DNA from: an uncultured Pseudodesulfovibrio sp.
Lineage (GTDB): Bacteria; Desulfobacterota; Desulfovibrionia; Desulfovibrionales; Desulfovibrionaceae
Length of the DNA: 64,000 nucleotides
Direction of reading: 5' to 3'
Assembly (NCBI RefSeq): GCF_963662885.1
Contig: NZ_OY760059.1
Span: 1,533,487 to 1,597,486, forward strand
How positions within the stretch are numbered: the first letter of the stretch is position 1; the number at the start of each line of letters is the position of its first letter. Positions 44,119-53,370 of the stretch are shown in pieces. The notes below the pieces were generated by a model. It worked only from the letters and a program-made list of their open reading frames with translations. It was not told the origin of the DNA and made no database searches. Both the position numbers and the translations under genes were made by a program.

Positions 44119-46713
44119 ATGTTCGGGTTGTTGGAACATATCCGCACCAGGCTGCTGCGCAGGCGGCGCAGGGAACGTGTTTCCCTGGCCGCCCTGTTCC
44201 GGCAGTTCCAGCAGGTGCTGGAACTGAACAACCGTATCCTTACGGCCATCGCCTCCATGCACGACAAGCTCGGCGGGGACTACATCTTCGACGTCCAGTA
44301 TCTGCGCACGTCCAAGCAGTTCATCGTGGACACCGTCCGGGAGCTCATAGACGCCTTCGACGCCATGGCTCCCGGGCGGTATTCCGGGCTGTACGCCTCG
44401 TTCCGGGACATCCGGCACAAATTGGAGAGCGAACTGGAACGCCGTCCTGTGCTGCCCGACGTCATGGCCATCGCCTTTTCGGACATCCGCATGCGGGACA
44501 TGGACGCGGCCGGGGCCAAGTCCACCCGGCTGGCCATGCTGGCCAAGGCAGCGGCCGGTGCCGTTCCGCCCGGCTTCGCGGTGACCACCTCGGCCTACCG
44601 GCTGTTCATGGAACTCAATGACATCGAGGACGAGATCGTCCGCCTGGAAAGCGGGTGGCGCGATGGCGAGATGACCGTGCAGGAGGCTTCGGGCAAGATC
44701 CGTTCGCGCATCCTGGCCGGGTCCATCCCGCCGCGCGTGCGCCGGGCCATGAGCCGGGAGCTGGAAACCCTGCGCCGGGGAGCCGGCGAGAGCGGGCTCC
44801 GCCTGGCCGTCCGCAGCTCGGCCTGGGGCGAGGACGGCGACCTCTCCTTTGCCGGTCAGTACGACAGCTTTCTCAACGTCCGGCCCGAGGATCTGCACGA
44901 CGCCTACCGCAAGGTCCTGGCCAGCACCTATTGCCCGGCGGCCATGGAGTATCGGCGCGAGTACGACTTCAAGCCCAACGAGGTCTTCATGGCCGTGTCC
45001 GTGCAGGCCATGGTCGAAGCCCGGACAAGCGGCGTGGTCTACTCCCTGTCGCCGGTCACCCGCGGCGCAAGCGGCATCGAAATCGCCGCCACATGGGGGC
45101 TCGGTTCTCCGGTGGTCTCCGGCGAAGTGGAGGTGGACCGCTTCCTCGTCGGCAGAGGGCCGGAACACGATCTCCTTCAGCAAACCATTGCCCACAAGCC
45201 CACGGCGCTGCGTCCCGGCCCCGAGGGCTCGGTGCTCACCGAGGATGTGGAAGAACCCTTGCGCGACGTGCCCAGCCTGTCGCCCGAGGAGGTCCGGCTG
45301 CTGGCTGACACGGCCATCCGGCTGGAACAATATTTCAAGAAGCCCCAGGACATGGAGTTCGCCTTTGACAAGGACGATTCCCTTATCGTGCTCCAGTCCA
45401 GGCCCCTGCGTATCGAGATTGACGACGACTCCCAGTCTCCGGCCCTGAGCGAGGTGCTCAAGGAATACCCCGTGCTGCTCAGCGGCGAGGGTGACGTGGC
45501 GCAGCAGGGCGTGGGTTCGGGGCCGGTCTTCGTGGCCTGGGAAGGCCGCGACCTAGACGAGTTCCCCGTGGGCGCGATCCTTGTGGCCCACCTGTCCTCG
45601 CCCCAGTACGCCGTGGTTTTGCCCAAGGCCTCGGGCGTGATCACGGATATCGGCTCGCCCCTGGGCCATATGGCCACTATCGCCCGCGAGTACCGTGTCC
45701 CCGCGCTGCTCAACGCAAGCCGGGCTACGCTTGTCCTCAAGGAGGGCGACGTGGTCACCCTGGATGCCGAACAGAAGACCGTCTACCAGGGGCTGGTCCG
45801 CGAGCTGCGCATGCACGACTTCATGACCGACCGCATGGAGGAGACCTACGAATACCGCCTCCTGCGGCGCATGCTCAAGCTCATCGAGCCCCTCTATCTG
45901 GTGGACCCGGAAGAGAGCAATTTCACCCCTCAGGGATGCCGGACCATGCACGACATCGCCCGGTTCATCCACGAGAAGGCCGTGGAGATCCTGACCGAGA
46001 TCCCGACCACGGCCGGTGCGAGCGAGGCCTGCCCTGGCGGACGCCTGGAGCTTCCGGTGCCCATGGATCTGGTGGTCCTGGATATCGGCGGCGGCCTGAC
46101 CGAGGAGTGCGCCGCGGAAGACGACGGCACGCCGAGCCGCAGGCGGACCATCCGGCCGGAACAGGTCCGTTCGCAGACGCTGCGCGCCTTCATCGACGGC
46201 GTGACCTCGGAGGGCGTCTGGCAGTCTCATCCCGTGCCGGTTGATTTTTCCAGCTTCATGTCAAGCATGACCCGGACCTTCTCGGCCGACTCGGCAGGGG
46301 TCAACCGCATGGGCCAGAATCTGGCCGTGGTCTCGGACCGTTATCTGCATTTGAGCCTCAAGCTCGGCTACCACTTCACCCTGATAGACTGCTACCGGAG
46401 CGAGGACGACTCGCGCAACAGCGTGCAGTTCCGTTTCGCGGGCGGGGTCACCGGAGCGGTGCGCCGTTCCCGCCGGGCGCGCTTCCTGTTCGAGGTGCTC
46501 AAGGGCTTCGACTTCTCCGTGACCGTCAAGGACGACCTGGTGGTGGCCCGGGCCAAGGGCTGGATGGCCCGAGACCTGAACCGGCTCATGCGCATCCTCG
46601 GCCTGCTGGTGGCCTACACCCGCCAGCTGGACGTTTCCATGATCAGTGACGCAGTAATTTTCGAGCATTGTCAGGAATTTGAACACATCGCTGAAGAGGC
46701 GGTGGGCAATTAG
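44119..46713 (+). CDS. PEP-synthase-like protein with an atypical C-terminus
   Basis: 864 residues. Residues of about 130-440 match the ATP-grasp domain of PEP synthase/PPDK (GAKSTRLAMLAKAAAG, AVRSSAWGEDGDLSFAGQYD, MAVSVQAMVEARTSGVVYS, PQDMEFAFDKDDSLIVLQSR). Residues of about 475-560 match the swivelling phosphohistidine domain, with the histidine kept in SPLGHMATIAREYRVPALL. The PEP/pyruvate-binding TIM barrel that normally follows is missing. Instead there are about 290 residues I do not recognise. An N-terminal helical extension of 120 residues is also unusual. It might phosphorylate another target through its His, or act as a regulator. Confidence 0.8.
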   Translation: MFGLLEHIRTRLLRRRRRERVSLAALFRQFQQVLELNNRILTAIASMHDKLGGDYIFDVQYLRTSKQFIVDTVRELIDAFDAMAPGRYSGLYASFRDIRHKLESELERRPVLPDVMAIAFSDIRMRDMDAAGAKSTRLAMLAKAAAGAVPPGFAVTTSAYRLFMELNDIEDEIVRLESGWRDGEMTVQEASGKIRSRILAGSIPPRVRRAMSRELETLRRGAGESGLRLAVRSSAWGEDGDLSFAGQYDSFLNVRPEDLHDAYRKVLASTYCPAAMEYRREYDFKPNEVFMAVSVQAMVEARTSGVVYSLSPVTRGASGIEIAATWGLGSPVVSGEVEVDRFLVGRGPEHDLLQQTIAHKPTALRPGPEGSVLTEDVEEPLRDVPSLSPEEVRLLADTAIRLEQYFKKPQDMEFAFDKDDSLIVLQSRPLRIEIDDDSQSPALSEVLKEYPVLLSGEGDVAQQGVGSGPVFVAWEGRDLDEFPVGAILVAHLSSPQYAVVLPKASGVITDIGSPLGHMATIAREYRVPALLNASRATLVLKEGDVVTLDAEQKTVYQGLVRELRMHDFMTDRMEETYEYRLLRRMLKLIEPLYLVDPEESNFTPQGCRTMHDIARFIHEKAVEILTEIPTTAGASEACPGGRLELPVPMDLVVLDIGGGLTEECAAEDDGTPSRRRTIRPEQVRSQTLRAFIDGVTSEGVWQSHPVPVDFSSFMSSMTRTFSADSAGVNRMGQNLAVVSDRYLHLSLKLGYHFTLIDCYRSEDDSRNSVQFRFAGGVTGAVRRSRRARFLFEVLKGFDFSVTVKDDLVVARAKGWMARDLNRLMRILGLLVAYTRQLDVSMISDAVIFEHCQEFEHIAEEAVGN

Positions 46714-46731
46714 CTATTGGAGGTTGGCAGT

Positions 46732-47133
46732 ATGACCGCCACATCGAAGACCAGTATTCTCATTCTCGACGACGAACCCATCGTCAGCAAGCGGCTCCAG
46801 CCCGCCCTGGAAAAGAAGGGCTATGAGGTGGAAAGCTTCTACGAGAGCGCCCAGGCCATGGCCCGCATCCGGGAGCGGAGCTTCGACATCGTCGTCACTG
46901 ACCTGAAAATGGAAGGCATCGACGGCATGCAGTTTCTGGCCGAGGTCAAGAAACTCTCCTCGCGCACCGAGGTAATCGTCATCACCGGATTCGCCACCAT
47001 GGACACGGCCAAGGAGTCCATGCGCAAGGGCGTGTTCGACTTTCTGGCCAAGCCGTTCAAGCTCGGCGAGATCCAGGAGGTCATCAGGAAGGCCGAGGAG
47101 CACATCCGCCTCGGCAAAGAAGGGAAGGAATAG
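46732..47133 (+). CDS. Single-domain response regulator (receiver only)
   Basis: 133 residues, receiver domain only, with D13-D14, phospho-acceptor D57 in VVTDLKMEGIDG, and K107. No output domain. The ATG at 46732 follows GGAGG. It could act as a phosphate relay or bind a partner in this operon, perhaps the PEP-synthase-like protein encoded 18 bases upstream (inference). Confidence 0.9.
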   Translation: MTATSKTSILILDDEPIVSKRLQPALEKKGYEVESFYESAQAMARIRERSFDIVVTDLKMEGIDGMQFLAEVKKLSSRTEVIVITGFATMDTAKESMRKGVFDFLAKPFKLGEIQEVIRKAEEHIRLGKEGKE

Positions 47134-47169
47134 GAATTTCATGAACCATTCAAAAAGCGAGGTGCGCCC

Positions 47170-47967
47170 ATGGACATGCTGAAAGCTCTTGTCCCCGTGG
47201 AAATGACGTTGGCGTCCAATGTGGCCCTGCGATACCTGTGCCGGAAAGCGGAACTGCTCGGCATCGCCGTGCAGCCCGTACATGTGGAGGAACCGGACCA
47301 CAAACCGCACTCCTCGGAAACCGGCTGGATCCGCCGCTCCTGGGAATCGGGGCTGCGCCAGGCCGGGCTTGAGGAAGTACAGCGCATCCTGAACAGCGAG
47401 AAGCTGGACTGCTTCATCCTGCCCAATCCCATCGTCCGTGTGGGCGATCGCGAGGACACGCTCCTCGAGGAGTTGCGGCTGGGCGGATACGATTTCTTCG
47501 TGGAAGGGGAGGTGGCCAATTTCAATACCGGCGCCTTCCGCAAACGGCTGCGCTCAAAGCTCTACCGCCAGATGCCGTGTCCGGTGCTGTTGGTGCGCAA
47601 TATGATCCAGTCCGACCGGCTGGCCCTGGTCCTGGACGAGAAGACCGACGTGGACACCCTGGTGGCTCGTTTCCACCACCTGTTCGGCGGGCGCGATGTG
47701 GATTTCGATCTGTGCGCCTACGCCATGGACGATCTGCATCAGGACCCCCATCCGGACGAGCTGTTGAGCGAAGGCGGAGAGATTCTGGCCAAGCTCGGCT
47801 ACAAGCCGGCCCGTGCCTTTACCCTGCTGGGCGCGCCCGAGACCGCCGCTCGCAACCTGGGCGACTACGGCATGATCGTGGCCCACATGGACAGAAAGTC
47901 CAATCGCAAGTCGCCCCTGACCGAGGTTCTGGGACTGTCCTCCAGCCCCATCCTCATTTGTTGGTAA
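47170..47967 (+). CDS. Divergent universal-stress-like protein
   Basis: 265 residues, apparently a double Usp-type fold. The N-terminal half has the start MLKALVPVEMTLASNVALRY and PVLLVRN at its end; the second half closes with SPILICW. The usual ATP-binding glycine loop is not evident. A GAGG lies seven bases before the ATG. Role unknown; it is in line with the other Usp genes of the operon. Confidence 0.65.
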   Translation: MDMLKALVPVEMTLASNVALRYLCRKAELLGIAVQPVHVEEPDHKPHSSETGWIRRSWESGLRQAGLEEVQRILNSEKLDCFILPNPIVRVGDREDTLLEELRLGGYDFFVEGEVANFNTGAFRKRLRSKLYRQMPCPVLLVRNMIQSDRLALVLDEKTDVDTLVARFHHLFGGRDVDFDLCAYAMDDLHQDPHPDELLSEGGEILAKLGYKPARAFTLLGAPETAARNLGDYGMIVAHMDRKSNRKSPLTEVLGLSSSPILICW

Positions 47968-47988
47968 CCGTACCAAGGGAGAGATGAC

Positions 47989-48855
47989 ATGAAGATTCTC
48001 GTCGCCGTGGATGAAAATGCCTACAGCCGGTATGCCGTGCGCCAGGCCGCCCGTCTGGCGGCCAACACCTGGGCGGACGTGGTCATGCTGGCCATCGAAA
48101 AGAACCGCTCCTACATCGCCGAAGAAGAGCTGGATCCGACCCACGCCCATCCCAGGCTGCGGTTGCTGAACCGCTACCGGGCCGATTTCCTCGACGCTCT
48201 GGGACCGGGCGTGGACCTGTACGACGCACGGGAAGACGCGCCGTTCGTCCGTCGCGAGGACAAGGTTCTGGAGCAGGACCTTTCAGGTCGCAAGTCCCTC
48301 AAACTGCACCTGCGAGGCGGCGATCCGGTCAAGGCCATCTCCGCCGAGGCCCAGGCAGAAGGGTGCGATCTGATCATTCTCGGCTGCGGCCATCACGAGG
48401 GTGGCTGGGGCCGCGGTTCTGATGTGCCTGGTCGTGTCGCCGATGCGGCGGACTGCTCTGTCTTCGTCATCCGCGAGGAACCGGCCACCTCTCGCGTCAT
48501 CTGCTGTCTGGACCACGCGGACATCTCCCAGGAGTCGCTGGAGCTGATCAATCAGTGGGTGACCATCTATGCCGCCGGGCTGGAAGTGGTCGGTGTGCTC
48601 AAGAAGGGCGAGCTGCGCGAAGCGGTGGAGTCCAAGATGGGCGAGGTCCTGGACTACTACCTGAAACGGGACGTCAACGCCCTGATTCGTGTGGTGGACG
48701 AGGACTCACTGGAGACATTCATCGAGTCCGGGCGCAAAGACGACCTCATGGCCCTGTGGCTCAGGCACAAGTCTCCCCTGCAGCGTCTTTTCCATTCCAA
48801 GAGGGTCAATGCGTTGGTTAATCACGCCTCCTCATCCATGCTTATCCTGCGCTGA
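47989..48855 (+). CDS. Universal stress protein, tandem type
   Basis: 288 residues. The N-terminal Usp domain starts KILVAVDENAYSRYAVRQAA and ends with LIILGCGHHEGGWGRGSDVPGRVADAADCSVFVIRE, a variant of the ATP loop. A second, weaker Usp-like half follows and ends in SSMLILR. It is the last gene of the run from 41898. Confidence 0.8.
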   Translation: MKILVAVDENAYSRYAVRQAARLAANTWADVVMLAIEKNRSYIAEEELDPTHAHPRLRLLNRYRADFLDALGPGVDLYDAREDAPFVRREDKVLEQDLSGRKSLKLHLRGGDPVKAISAEAQAEGCDLIILGCGHHEGGWGRGSDVPGRVADAADCSVFVIREEPATSRVICCLDHADISQESLELINQWVTIYAAGLEVVGVLKKGELREAVESKMGEVLDYYLKRDVNALIRVVDEDSLETFIESGRKDDLMALWLRHKSPLQRLFHSKRVNALVNHASSSMLILR

Positions 48856-49277
48856 TCCATGAACCGAACCGGAGGCGGGGCCCCCATCATCCCCTGCAGG
48901 GGGCTCCGTCGCCACCCCTTCCCGCCTTGCTTTTGCGGTCCTGAAAAAGATCGCCTCAACGTGTTTTGAAAATCCCTCGATAGTTCCGTAATACCCTGAA
49001 AACAGGTGCCTTACCGGTCTGATGCCGTGAGCGGATACGCCTGCATCCGTAGGGCCTACAAAGATAGAGCGACTCGGCCGGTCGCTGAGGCGTTCGTGAG
49101 AAGCCCGTTTTTCGTCTGTACTGAGGTGCGGTAGGCGGGGTGTTCCCCTACGACCCGTCCGCGCCGGATAAGGGTGCGGCATCCGGCGCGGACGGTGACG
49201 AGGGTGGCGGCCGGGTGGCGGTGGCCGTCTAGCTGCCGACTGGCGGGAGGAGGTAGCCCGTCGTCAGGCATCAATTT
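48856..49277. other. 422-base convergent intergenic region with a long perfect hairpin
   Basis: No gene is supported. At 49155-49195 a 15-base arm CCGTCCGCGCCGGAT pairs perfectly with ATCCGGCGCGGACGG across an 11-base loop. Neither strand has a following T-run, so it is not a standard intrinsic terminator. A smaller GC-rich hairpin (AGCCCCC/GGGGGC type) lies near 48891-48909, just after the stress-protein stop. Confidence 0.6.
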
Positions 49278-50093
49278 TTAAGCATCAATTCCTTCATACG
49301 CCACGGCCATCTCGTGGCGTTTCCTGTAATGCGAACAATATTGCATACGCATCTCGTGCGGCATCATGTTGCGGCCGCAGGTCTCCCGGTTGCGCGGGAG
49401 GCCGGGCGCGGCCTGGCTGACCAGGAGGTTAGCCAGCTCCTGCGCCCGGCCCAGGAGCGGATACTCGTACATGTTCAGTTCGACCCAGGGCATTCCGACC
49501 GCCTCAATGGCCTGACGGGCAAACGGCGAGTTGGCGTCGTCCTCGTCCGGTGAGTGTATGAACAGGGAGTCGGGCCACTGGGAAGGCATGGAGCCGAGGT
49601 ATGGCTCGGTGAAGGCCCGCCTGGGGAAGGGGGCCAGAAGCGAGGTGCTCTCTTCTCCGAAGTCGAGCCAGTGAAGTGGGCCGGACACGAAGGGCGCGAC
49701 CTGAGTGGCTTCGCTGTTGCCGTCTACGGCCTCGGCCAAGGAGGCGGGGCAGACTTCCATGAAACTCTTGCCGGGCTCGGGGACGACGGCGTCCCAGAAG
49801 ATCAGGGAGCGCACGGCCGAGGGCTTGGCCGAGGCCAGGGCCGGACCGAGCAGGCCGGACCAGCCGGAGCAGACCACGGTCGCGCCGGAGATGTCTTCGA
49901 TCTCGAAATACCGTATGAGGTTTTCCAGGGCGGCCCGAGCGGGGCTGTCTGCGCTTTCCGGGTCAAAGGGCAGGGTGCGCCCGGCGTAGCTCGGGGTATG
50001 GACCTCGTGTCCGAGATCCTGCAGTTCGCTGGCTGTCTGGCGCCAGACCCAGCTGCCCTGGAATGCGTCGTGCAGAAGAACGAAGAGTGCCAT
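49278..50093 (-). CDS. Alpha/beta hydrolase family protein
   Basis: 271 residues. The start FVLLHDAFQGSWVWRQTASEL is the oxyanion-hole region of alpha/beta hydrolases (usually HGxxxxxWxW). The nucleophile elbow is probably S79 in CSGWSGLL. The substrate is unknown; salicylate-esterase-like hydrolases have a similar start. GAGGTG lies six bases before the ATG. Confidence 0.78.
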   Translation of the reverse strand: MALFVLLHDAFQGSWVWRQTASELQDLGHEVHTPSYAGRTLPFDPESADSPARAALENLIRYFEIEDISGATVVCSGWSGLLGPALASAKPSAVRSLIFWDAVVPEPGKSFMEVCPASLAEAVDGNSEATQVAPFVSGPLHWLDFGEESTSLLAPFPRRAFTEPYLGSMPSQWPDSLFIHSPDEDDANSPFARQAIEAVGMPWVELNMYEYPLLGRAQELANLLVSQAAPGLPRNRETCGRNMMPHEMRMQYCSHYRKRHEMAVAYEGIDA

Positions 50094-50180
50094 GGTTCAC
50101 CTCACATGGTGTTTGCATCGGTCGGCCGGGCACGGGCCTTGGGTCCGCGAGCGCTTCGGGATGCCGTTGCGGAAAAAGCC

Positions 50181-50687
50181 CTAACTACCGGTTTCCTCCA
50201 GGGAACAGGCAGCGAACCGGTCGTCGCTGCGCCTGGTGGTCGCATTGCCGGATTTGCCCTCGAACCAGCCTACGCGGTCGGCAGGCCAGACGTCGAAGTC
50301 CGGAACATACGGCTTGATGTCGATGACAGGCGTGCCGTCGAGCACGTCGACGTTGTTCAGGATGATACCTTCATCCGAGACCCCGCACAGGGACATGACC
50401 GACAGGCCGATCGGATTGGGCCGCTTGGGGGATCGGGTGGCGAAGATGCCGTGCGGATTGTTGTCCAGGAAGGGGATCACGGTCAGTTCCTGCCCCTCTA
50501 TCTGATGCAGGTGGTAGAGGATGATCAGATGCGAAAATCCCTCGATGTCCCGGATGCCTTCGCGAAATTCCGGCAGCACCTTGATGGTTCCCTTGATTCC
50601 CTTGGCCCCGGAAGGCTGGATGGGCATACCGGTGGTGTCTTTGTGCGGTGTGTGAAAATAGCCTATGGGTCGGTAGTTGATCTGCAT
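50181..50687 (-). CDS. tsaA: tRNA m6t6A37 methyltransferase TrmO (TsaA family)
   Basis: 168 residues. Typical blocks are YRPIGYFHTPHKDTTGMPIQ, GFSHLIILYHLH, GIFATRSPKRPNPIGLSVM and DIKPYVPDFD. The enzyme methylates t6A at position 37 of threonine tRNA with S-adenosylmethionine. It is about 40 residues longer than the minimal beta-barrel but lacks the C-terminal extension of the E. coli protein. It lies 87 bases upstream of the hydrolase gene on the same strand. Confidence 0.9.
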   Translation of the reverse strand: MQINYRPIGYFHTPHKDTTGMPIQPSGAKGIKGTIKVLPEFREGIRDIEGFSHLIILYHLHQIEGQELTVIPFLDNNPHGIFATRSPKRPNPIGLSVMSLCGVSDEGIILNNVDVLDGTPVIDIKPYVPDFDVWPADRVGWFEGKSGNATTRRSDDRFAACSLEETGS

Positions 50688-51065
50688 TGGGTGCGCCTTG
50701 TTGGTGTATTTATGCCTTCCTGAGCATACGCCGTGCCATAATTTATATTCATTAATTCCAGTATATTATTATATGAGCATGTCTACAATTGTGCGTTTTC
50801 ATACACAATTGAAATAAATAAACTACAAAAGTGTAGGGGTGTAGTGTGGTAACCAACTCTTGTCGACCTGTAGGCTGCTAAGCCCGGCAACAATCGAATT
50901 GGGTTGGATTGAAAGACAATAATAATGAGGGGTTGGACATCTTATGTCCGTATTCCTTTTCATCTGGATTCCGGCCGGGATACCCTTTATGGTAAAACTC
51001 CGCGCTCCTGGGTGTCATGTTTTCCCGGTCGGCGCGCAACACCGCAACATGAGGTAGACCTGCGT
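50688..51065. promoter_or_regulatory. Divergent AT-rich region with inverted repeat at 50786-50811
   Basis: 378 bases between tsaA and the antiporter gene. CAATTGTG (50786-50793) and CACAATTG (50804-50811) form a perfect inverted repeat with a ten-base spacer, in an AT-rich stretch suited to promoters. No gene or RNA is visible. Confidence 0.45.
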
Positions 51066-53054
51066 ATGGGCCTTGCCACAGATATCATTCTCATCATCGT
51101 ATTCGCCTTCTTCTGCGGCCTGGCGGCCCAGCGGGTGGGGCAGCCGATCATTCTCGGCTACATTCTGTCCGGGGTATTGCTCGGACCTTACACCGGCGGC
51201 CTGACCGTGTCCGGGGCGCACGAGATCGAACTGCTGGCCGAGATCGGCATTGCGTTGCTCCTGTTCGCCCTGGGGTTGGAGTTCTCCTTCAAGGACCTGA
51301 AACCGGTGAAGTGGGTGGCCCTTATCGGCACGCCCATACAGATGCTACTGACCATGGCGCTCGGCTTCGTCATAGGCCACTATATGGGCTTTGACTGGAA
51401 GTCCTCCCTGTGGCTGGGCGCTCTGGCCTCCTTTTCCAGCACCATGGTCATTCTCAAGACCCTGATGAATCAGGGGTGGCTCGGCACCCTGTCGTCCAAG
51501 GTCATGATCGGCATGCTCATCGTCCAGGATCTGGCCGTGGTGCCCATGATGATCGTTCTGCCCGAACTCAACGACCCGGTGGTCGGCCTGCCCAAGCTCG
51601 GCTTCGCGCTGGTCAAGGCAGCCCTGTTCCTGGCCTCCATGATCCTGCTCGGGACGCGGCTGCTGCCCTGGCTCATGGCCCGCATCGCCCAGCTCGGGTC
51701 ACGCGAGCTCTTTCTGCTGGCCATTGCGGCCATCGGCCTGGGCGTAGGGTACCTCACCTACCTGGCCGGGCTGTCCTTCGCCTTTGGCGCGTTCGTGGCC
51801 GGCATGGTCCTGTCCGAATCGGATTTCGGCCACCAGGCTCTGTCCGACATCATCCCTTTGCGGGACATATTCGGTCTGCTCTTCTTTTCCTCGGTGGGCA
51901 TGCTCTTCAACCCCATGTATCTGGTGGAGCACTTGAGCCAGGTCTTCTGGCTGCTGGCTATCCTCTGCGTGGGCAAGGGGCTCATCTTCGCCCTGGTCGC
52001 CAAGATCTTCCGCTACCGAAACGTGGTGCCCCTGGCCGTCGGACTCGGCCTGTTCCAGATCGGCGAGTTCGCCTTTGTGCTGGCGCGGTTAGGCCTGTCC
52101 ACCGGGTCCATCCCGCGCGAGGTCTATTCCATGATCATGACCGTGACCATCATCTCGATGGTCCTGACCCCGATCATCTCCGGCCAGACCGCGAGGCTCT
52201 ATGCTCTGCGCAAGCGGTGGTTTTCCCACGAGGAACTGGAATCTTCCAACATGCCGAAAACCGGCATGAGCGGTCATGTCATCATTCTCGGCGCGGGCCG
52301 GGTAGGGTTGCAGGTGGCCCAGATACTCATGCGGTTCGAGCAGCCTCATGTGCTGGTCGAACTCGATCACAGAAGGTTCGAGCAGGCAAAGAAGGCGGGC
52401 ATTGCGGCAGTCTACGGCGACGCCAGCCAGGAGATCGTCCTTGAGGCCGCCGGACTGGACCATGCGGCCCAGCTCATCGTCACCGTACCCGATCTGGTGA
52501 CCATACGGACCATCATTCAGCACGTCCGGCATGACTATCCGGACCTGGAGATCATCGCCCGGTCCACCACCCGTGACCATCTGCACGACATGAAGGAGCT
52601 GGGCGCGGACGAGGCCGTGCTACCGGAGCTCGAAGCGAGCCTGGAGATGTCCCGCCAGTCCCTGCTGCGTCTGCATAAATCTCCGGTGGAGATACTCCGG
52701 CACACGGATCGCATCCGTCAGGAGTTCTACTCCGTGCTGGCCGATTCCTCCAATGAATACAGGGAGCTCATCCAGTTCCGTGGCGCGGAACAGCAGTTCG
52801 ACCTGCAATGGATCAAGGTTCCGCCCACCAGCCCTCTGGCCGGGAAGTCGCTGGGCGAGAGCAACGTCCGCAATGCAACCGGCGCATCCATTGTCGGCGT
52901 GGTCCGCGACGGCCAGCTGAAAACCAACCCGGACGCCAGTTATGTCCTTGAACCCGGCGATCTCGTTGCCTTCATCGGCAACGACCAGGACCGTTCGCGG
53001 TTCTGCACCTTCTCCCGCACCGAATCCGGCCCTACGGCGGACTGCGTGGCGTAG
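51066..53054 (+). CDS. CPA2 monovalent cation:proton antiporter with RCK domain (KefB/YbaL type)
   Basis: 662 residues. About twelve membrane segments (residues 1-385) with the CPA2 motif PIILGYILSGVLLGPYTGG. An RCK/TrkA-N domain (GHVIILGAGRVGLQVAQIL, then LVELDHRRFEQAKKAGIAAVYGDA) binds NAD(H) or another nucleotide. A TrkA-C domain closes the protein (LAGKSLGESNVRNATGASIV). It exports K+ or Na+ in exchange for protons. The ATG at 51066 with GAGGT upstream starts just before the first helix; a frame extension back to 50925 has no domain. Confidence 0.92.
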   Translation: MGLATDIILIIVFAFFCGLAAQRVGQPIILGYILSGVLLGPYTGGLTVSGAHEIELLAEIGIALLLFALGLEFSFKDLKPVKWVALIGTPIQMLLTMALGFVIGHYMGFDWKSSLWLGALASFSSTMVILKTLMNQGWLGTLSSKVMIGMLIVQDLAVVPMMIVLPELNDPVVGLPKLGFALVKAALFLASMILLGTRLLPWLMARIAQLGSRELFLLAIAAIGLGVGYLTYLAGLSFAFGAFVAGMVLSESDFGHQALSDIIPLRDIFGLLFFSSVGMLFNPMYLVEHLSQVFWLLAILCVGKGLIFALVAKIFRYRNVVPLAVGLGLFQIGEFAFVLARLGLSTGSIPREVYSMIMTVTIISMVLTPIISGQTARLYALRKRWFSHEELESSNMPKTGMSGHVIILGAGRVGLQVAQILMRFEQPHVLVELDHRRFEQAKKAGIAAVYGDASQEIVLEAAGLDHAAQLIVTVPDLVTIRTIIQHVRHDYPDLEIIARSTTRDHLHDMKELGADEAVLPELEASLEMSRQSLLRLHKSPVEILRHTDRIRQEFYSVLADSSNEYRELIQFRGAEQQFDLQWIKVPPTSPLAGKSLGESNVRNATGASIVGVVRDGQLKTNPDASYVLEPGDLVAFIGNDQDRSRFCTFSRTESGPTADCVA

Positions 53055-53070
53055 GGAAGCATCGGGGGAA

Positions 53071-53112
53071 GGGGAGAGGGAAAACCTTTTCCCAAAGGTT
53101 TTCCCTCTCCCC
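53071..53112 (+). terminator. Long hairpin terminator after the antiporter gene
   Basis: An 18-base perfect stem: arms 53071-53088 and 53095-53112 (GGGGAGAGGGAAAACCTT with its complement) around a six-base loop, 17 bases after the stop. Confidence 0.75.
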
Positions 53113-53165
53113 TATCTCTGCTGTCGCCATCTCTAAAGCTCGAAGACTCGCTAAGAGCTGCCGCT

Positions 53166-53370
53166 CCCCCGAACCCCCATCCCCTCTCCCTTTCTAAACC
53201 TTTTGTACGCGCATGCGCGCGTGCGGAGGGGCGAGAGAGGACGTGCCTCTTTTCTTTCTCTATTCGAGCTAGATGAATCGTCGGTAAAAAATAGACGAAT
53301 TCGCGCGCTCGCACACCCGCGAAGCGGCGACAAAAAGTTTCGGAAAGGATGGGGATGGGGGGTCTGGGGG
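53166..53370. repeat. Imperfect inverted repeat of about 41 bases
   Basis: The arm at 53330-53370 (starting ACAAAAAGTTT and ending in GGTCTGGGGG) recurs inverted at 53166-53206 with roughly 80% identity. The 123 bases between them hold a small AGAGG/CCTCT hairpin followed by T-rich sequence near 53236-53260, but no gene. Each arm lies next to a long terminator hairpin. Confidence 0.7.
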
